From Gammaproteobacteria bacterium (GTDB taxonomy: Bacteria > Pseudomonadota > Gammaproteobacteria > Xanthomonadales > Rhodanobacteraceae): 64,000 nucleotides of DNA. Within the stretch, counting starts at the first letter, position 1, and each line of letters begins with the position of its first letter. Of the stretch, positions 49,858-58,404 are shown one piece after another. Location: contig JAJPHQ010000092.1 of assembly GCA_021325195.1 (NCBI GenBank), forward strand, positions 1-64,000, given 5' to 3'. The position numbers and the translations under genes were made by a program. The notes under the pieces were generated by a model that searched no databases, was not told where the DNA came from, and worked only from the letters and a program-made list of their open reading frames with translations.

Positions 49858-50739
49858 CTATCCCTGCGCCGGGGAGCGGGCATCCCTGTCCACGCTCGCG
49901 TGGAAAGCGTCGGACAAGTCGCCGTCGTACACAAACACCGCCGGGCCGGTCATCCACAGCGCGTGACCGGGGCCCTGCCAGTCGATCTCCAGCGTGCCGC
50001 CGGGCAGTTCGACCCGCACGTGCGCGCCCACCCGGCCCAGCCGCTGCAGCGCCGCGGCCGCCGCGCACGCGCCGCTGCCGCAGGCGCGCGTCCAGCCGGC
50101 GCCGCGCTCGTGCACCCGCAGCCGGACCGTGTGCGCGTCGACGACCTGCGCAAAGCCGGCGTTGGCGCCTTCGGGAAAACGCGGATGCGCGGTGAGCAAC
50201 GGCCCCAGTCTTTCCACGCGCGGCCCGTTCACGTCGTCCACCTCGACCACCGCGTGCGGGTTGCCCATCGACAGCGCGACGATCTCGACGGTTTCGCCAG
50301 CGACGGTGAGCGTGTAGCGGTCGGATTCGGCGGGCGCGTCGAACGGGATGCGCGCGGGCACGAATTCGGGCTCGCCCATGTCCGCCGCGACCGTGCCGGC
50401 GTCCAGCATCCGCACCGCGACGCGACCGGCGGGCCCCTGCAGTCGCGCCACGCCGTCCTCGGCCAGCGCACCGTCGCGGTGCAGCCATGCGGCGAGGCAG
50501 CGCACGCCGTTGCCGCATTGCCGTGCCGGCGTACCGTCGGCATTGCGGATCGAATACGCAGCCACGCAAGCCGGATCGTCCGCGCGTTCGAGGATCAGCA
50601 TCTGGTCGAAGCCGATGCCGGTGTGACGATCCGCCATCGCCCGAACCAGCATGGGATCATCCGGCACGGCGGAGGCGCGCGCATCCAGCACGACGAAGTC
50701 GTTGCCCAGCCCGTGCATCTTGCTGAATCGCAGGCCCAC
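49858..50739 (-). CDS. dapF: Diaminopimelate epimerase
   Basis: FSKMHGLGNDFVVLDA, NADGTPARQCGNGVRCLA, ERGAGWTRACGSGACAAAAA. Confidence 0.97.
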   Translation of the reverse strand: MGLRFSKMHGLGNDFVVLDARASAVPDDPMLVRAMADRHTGIGFDQMLILERADDPACVAAYSIRNADGTPARQCGNGVRCLAAWLHRDGALAEDGVARLQGPAGRVAVRMLDAGTVAADMGEPEFVPARIPFDAPAESDRYTLTVAGETVEIVALSMGNPHAVVEVDDVNGPRVERLGPLLTAHPRFPEGANAGFAQVVDAHTVRLRVHERGAGWTRACGSGACAAAAALQRLGRVGAHVRVELPGGTLEIDWQGPGHALWMTGPAVFVYDGDLSDAFHASVDRDARSPAQG

Positions 50740-50755
50740 GCACGCCGCCGCGGGA

Positions 50756-50938
50756 TCAGCCGCTGCGTGAAGACGCCGGCGCGGCGGTCGCGGCGGGCGC
50801 CGGAGGATGCGCCGCGGCCGGTGCCGCCGGCGGCGTGTTCGGCCTGGGCGGCGGCAGCGTCAGCGGGCCCTTCTGGCCGCAACCGGCCAGCGTGCCGAGG
50901 ACCGCCAGCACGAACAGCATTCCGGTTACCCGTCGCAT
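50756..50938 (-). CDS. lptM: LPS translocon maturation chaperone LptM-like small lipoprotein
   Basis: LAGCGQKGPLTLPPP signature upstream of dapF. Confidence 0.85.
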   Translation of the reverse strand: MRRVTGMLFVLAVLGTLAGCGQKGPLTLPPPRPNTPPAAPAAAHPPAPAATAAPASSRSG

Positions 50939-51032
50939 CTCGATCCACCCGCGGAACCTGTGGCGAGTATATACGTGGATGCGATGCCTTCAGGGGCTCG
51001 AACCGGAACGGGCTGCCGGAAGTGCCCCGGGG

Positions 51033-51521
51033 TCATGACGGCTTCGGCGTGACCGCGCCGAGGTCCTTGTCGTAGCGCCAGGCGTCGGAGCCGTTCTCGT
51101 AGAAGCCGGCCAGCCGTTCGCGGCGGCGGTAGCCCCGGCGTTCGTACAGCGCGATCGCGGCGCGGTTGTCCGTGCGCACTTCGAGCCGCATCCCGGTGCA
51201 GCCGCGCTTGCGCGCGAGCCGTTCGGCAGCGTCCAGCAACGCCGCGCCGTATCCGCGGCCGCGTGCGGCGGCGTCCACGGCGATGGAATACAGCCGCGCG
51301 GTGCGCGCGCCGCGCCGGAAAAGCACCACCGCGGCGGCGTGCACCGCGCCCGCCTGCGTGACGACCAACACCAGCGCGCTGCCGCTGCCCAGGTGGCGCA
51401 GGAATTGGGCGCGGCTGATCCGGTCGTGGTCGAAGCTGCCGTGTTCCAGCGCCAGCAATGCGTCCAGATCGGCGCGCGTGGCGCGGCGGATGTGCGGCGC
51501 AGGCGCATGGGCGGTGGACAT
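51033..51521 (-). CDS. GNAT family N-acetyltransferase (RimI-like)
   Basis: IRRATRADLDALLALEHGSFDHDRIS..RLYSIAVDAAARGRGYGAALLDAAE..NRAAIALYERRGYRRRERLAGFYENGSDAWRYDKDL. Confidence 0.88.
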   Translation of the reverse strand: MSTAHAPAPHIRRATRADLDALLALEHGSFDHDRISRAQFLRHLGSGSALVLVVTQAGAVHAAAVVLFRRGARTARLYSIAVDAAARGRGYGAALLDAAERLARKRGCTGMRLEVRTDNRAAIALYERRGYRRRERLAGFYENGSDAWRYDKDLGAVTPKPS

Positions 51522-51725
51522 GCGGCCAGCCTAACAGGGTCTCGGGAAACCCCCGGCGCCGCGGACCGCGCACGATCCGCCGTCCGCGCGGCAAGCCTGA
51601 ATGACCGCCAGCGCCAGCCCCTCCGGCGCTTGCGTCCCGGCGCCGGCGTGCGAAACTGCGCGGATCGCCCGTGCCGTGCGACGGGCCCGACCATCACCGT
51701 CTCGCGCAAATCCCGGAAAACAACG

Positions 51726-53207
51726 ATGAGCCGGTTGGTGATCGTGGTGGAGAAGGCGGCGGACTGGGGTTCGTACTATCCCTCCGACAACGTGGTCAGC
51801 GCGATGCAGTACCTGCGCGAACCGGTCGGCGGCGACGAGCGCACCCACGTGATCAATCTGTGCCGCAGCTACAAGTATCTGGGCACGGGTCACTACGTGT
51901 CGCTGCTGGGCGAGGCGCGCGGGCATCGCGTGATTCCGTCGGTGCGCACCATCAACGACCTGCGCAAGCGCGCATTGTACGGCCTCGACGTCGAGGATCT
52001 GAACCAGAAACTCGCGCACTTCCTGCCCGCCGGCGGCCGCGACACCACCGACCTCGGCATCTTGGTGTATTTCGGTGAAACCTCCTATCCGGCACTGCGC
52101 GATCTCGCGCGGCAGGTCTTCGAGCTGTTCCCGTGCCCGCTGCTGCGGATCGAGTTCGAACGCGACCGCCTTTGGCAGATCAGCGCGATCAAGCCGGTCG
52201 GCCTGCACACGCTGGACGACGATCAGGAAGACGCCTTCGCGCAGGCACTGGATGCGTTCTCGCGCCGCCTGTGGCGCAAGCCGCGTGCGCGCAGGCAGTT
52301 CCGCTACGACCTCGCGATGCTGGTCGATCCCCGCGAATCGATGCCGCCGTCCAATGCGCGCGCGCTGAAGCAGTTCGCCGCGGCAGGACGCGAGCTGGGC
52401 ATCGAGGTGGACACGATCGGCAAGCACGACTACACCCGGCTGGCCGAATACGACGGCCTGTTCATCCGTGAAACCACCGCGCCGGACAATCACACCTACC
52501 GCTTCGCGCACAAGGCCGAGCGCGAGGGCATGGTGGTGATCGACGACCCGACCTCGATCCTGCGTTGCACCAACAAGATCTTCCTGCACGACCTGTTGTG
52601 CTCGAAAAAGCTGACCGTGCCCCGCACCGAGGTGCTGTACCGCGAGGACGCGAAGCAGCTGCGCGAGCTGCCGGATCGGCTGGGCTTTCCGCTGGTGCTG
52701 AAGATTCCCGACGGATCGTTCTCGCGCGGCGTGGTCAAGGTGGACAACCTGCAGCAGCTGCAGAACGCCGCCACGGAACTGTTCCAGAGCACCGCGCTGC
52801 TGATCGCGCAGGAATTCCTGTATACCGATTTCGACTGGCGGATCGGCGTGCTGGACCGCCAGCCGCTGTACGCCTGCAAGTACTACATGTCGCGCGGGCA
52901 CTGGCAGATCTACAACCACGCCGCGCGCGGCAACGCGCGTTCGGGCGGTTTCGAGACGCTGGCGGTCGAGGACGTGCCCCCCGAGGTGATCAGGCTGGCG
53001 CTGCGCTCGACTGCGCCGATCGGCAAGGGCCTGTACGGCGTGGACATCAAGCAGACCCGCGACCGCACGCTGGTGATCGAGGTCAACGACAATCCCTCGA
53101 TCGACGCCGGCATCGAGGACGCCAGGGCCGGCGAGGAACTCTACCTGCGCATCATGCGCGAGCTGCTGCGGCGGATGGAGGCGAAGCGCAACGGCGTCAA
53201 TGCGTAG
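51726..53207 (+). CDS. RimK family ATP-grasp protein with RimK-associated N-terminal domain
   Basis: ATP-grasp region KTPDGSF-like LKIPDGSFSRGVVKV, FDWRIGVLDRQPLYACKYYM, VIEVNDNPSIDAGIED. Confidence 0.9.
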   Translation: MSRLVIVVEKAADWGSYYPSDNVVSAMQYLREPVGGDERTHVINLCRSYKYLGTGHYVSLLGEARGHRVIPSVRTINDLRKRALYGLDVEDLNQKLAHFLPAGGRDTTDLGILVYFGETSYPALRDLARQVFELFPCPLLRIEFERDRLWQISAIKPVGLHTLDDDQEDAFAQALDAFSRRLWRKPRARRQFRYDLAMLVDPRESMPPSNARALKQFAAAGRELGIEVDTIGKHDYTRLAEYDGLFIRETTAPDNHTYRFAHKAEREGMVVIDDPTSILRCTNKIFLHDLLCSKKLTVPRTEVLYREDAKQLRELPDRLGFPLVLKIPDGSFSRGVVKVDNLQQLQNAATELFQSTALLIAQEFLYTDFDWRIGVLDRQPLYACKYYMSRGHWQIYNHAARGNARSGGFETLAVEDVPPEVIRLALRSTAPIGKGLYGVDIKQTRDRTLVIEVNDNPSIDAGIEDARAGEELYLRIMRELLRRMEAKRNGVNA

Positions 53208-53446
53208 GACGGGCGCGGGGAACCATCGGACCTGCACTCGCGCCCTTTCACGCGCAGCGACACGCACAGGATCGAAAGCGGTGCGATCAGCAGCCAGAAC
53301 AGCGGCGACCAGCCCCAGCCGGCGTCATGGGCCGGCAGCGGGGTCAGGCCCAGCAGCACGATGCCGCAGGCCAGCCAAGTGCCGGCGGCGAGGGTGATCG
53401 CGTCGGGTTCGGGGAAACGGGCCGATGGCGATGGCTGCCGCCGCAT
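53141..53446 (-). CDS. Small membrane protein of unknown function
   Basis: Two hydrophobic stretches (ITLAAGTWLACGIVLLGLTPLP, WSPLFWLLIAPLSILCVSL); overlaps RimK-like gene 3' end. Confidence 0.5.
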   Translation of the reverse strand: MRRQPSPSARFPEPDAITLAAGTWLACGIVLLGLTPLPAHDAGWGWSPLFWLLIAPLSILCVSLRVKGRECRSDGSPRPSYALTPLRFASIRRSSSRMMRR

Positions 53447-53584
53447 GACGGACTCCTGAAGTCGGGGTGGGCGGGAGCCTGCGCCACGGTCGTCTCACGG
53501 ATTGCGATGGCGGGGACCGGCCGGGGGCGAACGGTCGCACGGTGCGGTTTTATGCTTTCCCGAGTCCCGAGTCCCGCTCGAAGC

Positions 53585-54436
53585 ATGTCCGCCCCCCTTC
53601 CCCGTTACGCCGTGTTCGGCCATCCCGTGGCGCATTCGCTGTCGCCGCGCCTGCATGCGCTGTTCTCGGCGCAGACCGGCATTGCGCTGGAATATGTCGC
53701 GATCGACGCCGCACCGGCGGATTTCCTGCACACCGCGCACGCGTTCTTTGCCGCCGGCGGCCGCGGCGCCAACGTGACCCTGCCGCACAAGCGCGCGGCA
53801 TTCGCGCTGGCGGACGTGCATTCGGCGACCGCGCAGCGTCTGGGCGTCGCGAACGTGTTGACGCGCCTCGACGACGGGCGGGTCGCAGCCGACAGCAACG
53901 ACGGCGCCGCGATGCTGGCCGATCTGCGTGCGCGCTGCGGCGGCGATCCGCATGGCCGCAACGTGCTGCTGCTGGGCGCCGGCGGTGCCGCGCGTGCGGC
54001 GGCGTTCGCATTGCTGGACGCCCGCGCGAAGACCCTGGTGATCGCCAACCGCACGTTCGAGCGCGCGCAAGCCCTCGCGGAGGCATTGGCTCGGCCCGAC
54101 CGCGTATGCCTCTCGCGCTGGGACGCCCTGGACCGTTGCGCGCCGTTCGACCTGATCGTCAACGCGACCTCGGCCGGCGTGCAGCGCGCGGCACTCGCAT
54201 TGCCGCATTCGCTGGCGCACGCCGGAACGATCGCCTACGACCTGAGTTACGCCGGGGCCGCGCGGCCGTTTCTGGAATGGGCGCGCGCGGCCCGCTGCGC
54301 GTACGCGTTCGACGGGCTGGGCATGCTGGTCGAGACCGCCGCGGATTCTTTCCTGCACTGGCACGGCGTGCGGCCGGATGCCGATGCGGCGCTGCGGGTG
54401 CTGGCACCACACCGCGCTTATGGAAACCCTGATTGA
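53585..54436 (+). CDS. aroE: Shikimate dehydrogenase
   Basis: YAVFGHPVAHSLSPRLHALF, NVTLPHK, LLLGAGGAARAAAFAL, DGLGMLVETAADSF. Confidence 0.96.
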   Translation: MSAPLPRYAVFGHPVAHSLSPRLHALFSAQTGIALEYVAIDAAPADFLHTAHAFFAAGGRGANVTLPHKRAAFALADVHSATAQRLGVANVLTRLDDGRVAADSNDGAAMLADLRARCGGDPHGRNVLLLGAGGAARAAAFALLDARAKTLVIANRTFERAQALAEALARPDRVCLSRWDALDRCAPFDLIVNATSAGVQRAALALPHSLAHAGTIAYDLSYAGAARPFLEWARAARCAYAFDGLGMLVETAADSFLHWHGVRPDADAALRVLAPHRAYGNPD

Positions 54437-54527
54437 TCAGGGTTTCCATAGCGGCACAGGGATGTGCCGGCCGCCCATCAAGCACGCATGGGTTGTACGT
54501 GCTTGATGGGCGAAGCCGAATTCGGCG
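54419..54527 (-). repeat. Multi-hairpin intergenic repeat element, copy 1 (minus orientation)
   Basis: Reverse complement matches 63193-63303: ..CGGCTTCGCCCATCAAGCACGTACAACCCATGCGTGCTTGATGGGCGGCCGGCACATCCCTGTGCCGCTATGGAAACCCTGATCAATCAGGGTTTCCAT. Confidence 0.88.
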
Positions 54528-54607
54528 TGCTCTGACAAATCCCGAATGGACTTGTTCAAGCTTCCTTGGGAGCCGCCTGCCGGCGAGAAGCGCGCGCGGG
54601 CGCGCTG

Positions 54608-55144
54608 CTACAGCGCGGCGAGGTAGTCGTTTTTCAAGGCGACGTAGTGCCGCGCCGAGTAGTACAGCGCCTCGATTTCGCGCTCGCCGAGCCTGCGCGA
54701 AAAGCGCGCCGGATTGCCGACCCACAGCTCGCCCTCGCCCACGGTCCTGCCCGGCGTGACCAGCGCGCCCGCGCCCACGAAGGCGTGGCGTTTCACGACC
54801 GCGCCGTCCAGCACGGTCGCGTGCATCCCGATCAGGCAGCCGTCCTCGATGGTGCAGGCGTGCACCACCGCGCCGTGGCCGATGGTGACGTCCGCACCCA
54901 CGATGCAGGGAAAGCCGCCGGGGGTGTAGGGCCCGTCGTGGGTGACGTGCAGCACCGCGCCGTCCTGCACGTTGCTGCGCGCGCCGATCCGGATGCGTTC
55001 GACGTCACCGCGCACCACCGCGCCGGGCCAGATCGACACGTCGTCGCCCAGTTCCACGTCGCCGATCACCGTGGCGGCGGGATCGACGTACACGCGTGCG
55101 CCGAGTTTCGGCATCACGCCGCGATACGGACGGATGGCGGGCAT
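54608..55144 (-). CDS. Gamma carbonic anhydrase family / left-handed beta-helix protein
   Basis: Hexapeptide repeats; VVRGDVERIRIGARSNVQDGAVLHVTHD..VTIGHGAVVHACTIEDGCLIGMHATVLDGAVV. Confidence 0.93.
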   Translation of the reverse strand: MPAIRPYRGVMPKLGARVYVDPAATVIGDVELGDDVSIWPGAVVRGDVERIRIGARSNVQDGAVLHVTHDGPYTPGGFPCIVGADVTIGHGAVVHACTIEDGCLIGMHATVLDGAVVKRHAFVGAGALVTPGRTVGEGELWVGNPARFSRRLGEREIEALYYSARHYVALKNDYLAAL

Positions 55145-55201
55145 TGCGTTTCACCTCAGCGGGGATCACGATCCTTGCATCCTAACGCCCGTCCCCGCGC
55201 G

Positions 55202-56608
55202 ATGGACACCTCGGCCGCTTCGCTGCACGACCTGCTGGAACGCCAGCGCCTCGCGTGGCGCGCGCGGGTGCCGGACCGCGCGCAGCGCCTGGATGACCTC
55301 GGGCGTCTGCGTTCGGCGCTCGCGGCGAGGCTGGAGGATTTCGCTGCGGCGGTCAGCGCGGATTTCGGCAAGCGCCCGCGCGCGGAAACCCTGCTGGCCG
55401 ACGGCCTGCCGGTGCTGCGCGAGATCGATCACGTGCGCCGGCACCTCGGGGGCTGGATGCGGCCGCGCCGCGTCGGCGCCGACGCGATGTTCCTGCCCGC
55501 ACGCTGCGAGATCATGGCCAGGCCGCTGGGCGTGGTCGGCATCGTCAGTCCGTGGAATTACCCGCTGAACCTAGCGCTGGTGCCGCTGGTGGACGCGCTG
55601 GCCGCGGGCAACCACGCGATGCTGAAACCCTCCGAACACGCGCCGCGCACCGCCTCGTTGCTGGCCGGGCTGGTCGCGGAAGTGTTTCCGCCCGAGCGGG
55701 TCACGGTGGTGCAGGGCGACGCCGCGGTTGCAGCCGCCTTCACGGCGCTGCCGTTCGATCACCTGCTGTTCACCGGTTCGGCGGCGGTCGGCGCCAGGGT
55801 GCTGGCCGCGGCGGCGGCCAACCTCACGCCGGTCACGCTGGAACTGGGCGGCAAATCGCCCGCGATCGTGGCGCCCGGCTGCGGGAACGCGCGCAACACA
55901 GGCCGGATCGCGGCGGGCAAGTGGCTGAACGCAGGCCAGACTTGCATCTCGCCCGACTACGTGCTGCTGCACGAACACGATCGCGATGCATTCGTTTCGC
56001 TGATGCGCGGGTACGTGGCAAGGCACTACCCGCCGTCGCGCCGGTGGTCCGATTACGCCAGCATCGTCAACGACGCGCAGCACGCGCGCCTCGTCGCCTG
56101 GCTGGACGGCGCGCGCAAGGCGGGCGCGCAGGTGATCGCGCTTGCCGGCGAAGCCGGCGACGATCCCGCGCGGCGCATCCTCGCACCTGCCCTGGTGCTG
56201 GATGCACCGGAAACCGCCGCGTTGATGCGCGAGGAAATCTTCGGGCCGGTGCTGCCTCTGGTGACGTACCGCGATTTCGACGAGGCGGTCGATTACGTCA
56301 ACGCCCGTCCGCGGCCGCTGGCCCTGTACCTGTTCGACGATGATCCGGCCCGGATCCGGCACGTGCTCGCTGCCTGCACCGCCGGCGGCGTCGCGGTCAA
56401 TGACACGCTGCTGCAGTTCGCGCAGTCGCGCCTGCCGTTCGGCGGTGTCGGAGCGTCCGGCATGGGTGCCTATCACGGCCACGCCGGGTTTCTGGCCTTC
56501 TCCAAGGCCATGCCCGTGTTCCGGCAGTCGCGCTGGTCGGCGTCTGCGTGGTTGCGGCCGCCCTACGGTGCGCGTGCGGAACGGCTGCTGCGCTGGCTCA
56601 TGCGCTGA
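55202..56608 (+). CDS. Aldehyde dehydrogenase family protein (coniferyl-aldehyde dehydrogenase-like)
   Basis: SPWNYPLNLALVPLVDALAAGNHAMLKPSE, VTLELGGKSPAIV, NAGQTCISPDYVL, EIFGPVLPLVTY. Confidence 0.92.
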   Translation: MDTSAASLHDLLERQRLAWRARVPDRAQRLDDLGRLRSALAARLEDFAAAVSADFGKRPRAETLLADGLPVLREIDHVRRHLGGWMRPRRVGADAMFLPARCEIMARPLGVVGIVSPWNYPLNLALVPLVDALAAGNHAMLKPSEHAPRTASLLAGLVAEVFPPERVTVVQGDAAVAAAFTALPFDHLLFTGSAAVGARVLAAAAANLTPVTLELGGKSPAIVAPGCGNARNTGRIAAGKWLNAGQTCISPDYVLLHEHDRDAFVSLMRGYVARHYPPSRRWSDYASIVNDAQHARLVAWLDGARKAGAQVIALAGEAGDDPARRILAPALVLDAPETAALMREEIFGPVLPLVTYRDFDEAVDYVNARPRPLALYLFDDDPARIRHVLAACTAGGVAVNDTLLQFAQSRLPFGGVGASGMGAYHGHAGFLAFSKAMPVFRQSRWSASAWLRPPYGARAERLLRWLMR

Positions 56609-58328
56609 GCCGTTCGCGTGCGTAGCGGTAACCGGCCGCGACCGCGCGGTCGAATTCGTGCCAGTCGAGCAGGCCGATCCGGCCCAGATCCGGCGCCAGC
56701 AGCAGGTCGGCGAGCTGGCGCCGCCGGACGCTGCCGGCCTCGGCGTTGAGCATGCCCGTGCGCACCAGCGTCGCGAACGCGCTGGGCCGGCGGCCGCTGC
56801 GGCGTTCGCGCCACAGTTCGGGGAACGGCGGCGAGGCGGCTTCCTCCACCTGCGCGGTCAGCATGTCGTCGGCGCCGATGTCCACCGCGATGATCCGGCC
56901 CGGACCTTCCCCGCGCAGCACGTCGGTGGGCAGGTTGTTGATCACCGCGCCGTCCACGTAAACGTGGCGGTGATGGAACAACGGCGGCAGGATGCCGGGG
57001 ATGGCGCTGGACGCGCGCAGCCACCGCCACAGCAGCCCGGAACGGTGCACAGCGGCGGTGCCGCGGGTCAGGTCGGCCGACACGCAGGCGAAGCGGATGG
57101 GCAGATCCTCGATGTCGATTTCACCGAACGCCTCGCGCAGCAGCATGGTGGTGCGCCCGCCGCGGGTCAGGGCGACCAGCGGCAGCGTCCAGTCGGCCAG
57201 CGGCCGGCCATCGACCAGCGCGCGGCGGCAGGCCTCGCGCATCTTGCCGTCGTCCCATTCGTAGGCGACCCCGGCGCCGATGATCGCGCCGATGCTGGTG
57301 CCGATCACCGTGTCGACCAGGATGCCGGCCTCGCGCAACGCCTGCACCACGCCGATCTGCGCAAAGCCGCGCGCGCCGCCGCCGGACAGCACCAGACCGG
57401 TGCCATGACCGGAGAGCAGGCGCGCCAGCCGTTCTACGTCGCCGCGATGGCGCAGATGGTGATGATGCACGTCGCCGCCCAGCGCCGCGCACCACGCGTG
57501 CGCGGCGCCGTAGATGAACTCGCAGGGCGGATGGCACAGCAGCAGGTGCCGCGGCCGGTGCCGGGCGCGTTCGGCGCTGGCAGCCGCGGCGTCCGGCCAC
57601 GCTTCCGCCTTGCGCCGCGCATCCACGCGCAGCAGCAACGCATCGGCCTGCCGGCGGCACAGGCGGCTCCAGTGCTCGTCGCCGTCATCCAGATACAGCA
57701 CGAAGCGCACTTCGCTCTCGCGTTCCGAGAACCATCCGGTGTCGCGCCCGCTTCCCAGCCTGGCGTCGATCACCGTGCAGTCGCCCCACGGCAGCAGTGC
57801 ATGGCGCAGGCTTTCCGCGAAGGCACGCAGGTCGGCGAAGACGTCCGGGTTGCGCGCGAAGGGCAGGATCGCGAACGTGCGCGGCGCACCCGCTTCCTCG
57901 TCGGCACCGAGCTGCAGCAGACGTCCGACCGCGATCCGCGCGGCGCCCAGCATCGCCTGCGGCTGCGTGCGCACCAGCGCATCGAAGCCCGTGCGCGACA
58001 GACGCAGCAACTCGGAATCGCGCAACGCCCGCACGCTGGCGCCGCGCCGGCGGCCCGTGATCATCCCGATCTCGCCGACCGTCCTGCCCGCGGCGACCAC
58101 GCCGGCCAGACGCATGGGGGTTCCGCGCCGCGCTGCCACGAACACGCCGAGACTGCCGGTCTTCAGCACGTACAGGGCGTCGGAGGTTTCGCCGGCCTCG
58201 TACAGCGTCTGGCCGCCCGGCAGCGAAAACCAGGCCAGCTCGCGTTGCAGTGCCTCGAGTCCGCGCCCGTCGAGCTGGCCGAAAACCTCGGTGCCTCGCA
58301 ACAACGCGGCGACATCGGGTGAATCCAT
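56598..58328 (-). CDS. Patatin-like phospholipase with N-terminal cyclic-nucleotide-binding domain (NTE-like)
   Basis: cNMP domain (LARTVGEIGMITGRRRGASVRALRDSELLRL) plus LVLSGGGARGFAQIGVVQAL, GTSIGAIIGA and DGAVINNLP. Confidence 0.93.
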   Translation of the reverse strand: MDSPDVAALLRGTEVFGQLDGRGLEALQRELAWFSLPGGQTLYEAGETSDALYVLKTGSLGVFVAARRGTPMRLAGVVAAGRTVGEIGMITGRRRGASVRALRDSELLRLSRTGFDALVRTQPQAMLGAARIAVGRLLQLGADEEAGAPRTFAILPFARNPDVFADLRAFAESLRHALLPWGDCTVIDARLGSGRDTGWFSERESEVRFVLYLDDGDEHWSRLCRRQADALLLRVDARRKAEAWPDAAAASAERARHRPRHLLLCHPPCEFIYGAAHAWCAALGGDVHHHHLRHRGDVERLARLLSGHGTGLVLSGGGARGFAQIGVVQALREAGILVDTVIGTSIGAIIGAGVAYEWDDGKMREACRRALVDGRPLADWTLPLVALTRGGRTTMLLREAFGEIDIEDLPIRFACVSADLTRGTAAVHRSGLLWRWLRASSAIPGILPPLFHHRHVYVDGAVINNLPTDVLRGEGPGRIIAVDIGADDMLTAQVEEAASPPFPELWRERRSGRRPSAFATLVRTGMLNAEAGSVRRRQLADLLLAPDLGRIGLLDWHEFDRAVAAGYRYARERLSA

Positions 58329-58404
58329 GCATCCAGCATAGCGCCGGACCGGCGCTTGATTTCATCGCCCGGGATCGCCACGCTGGCGTGCCACGGAGAA
58401 CCGC

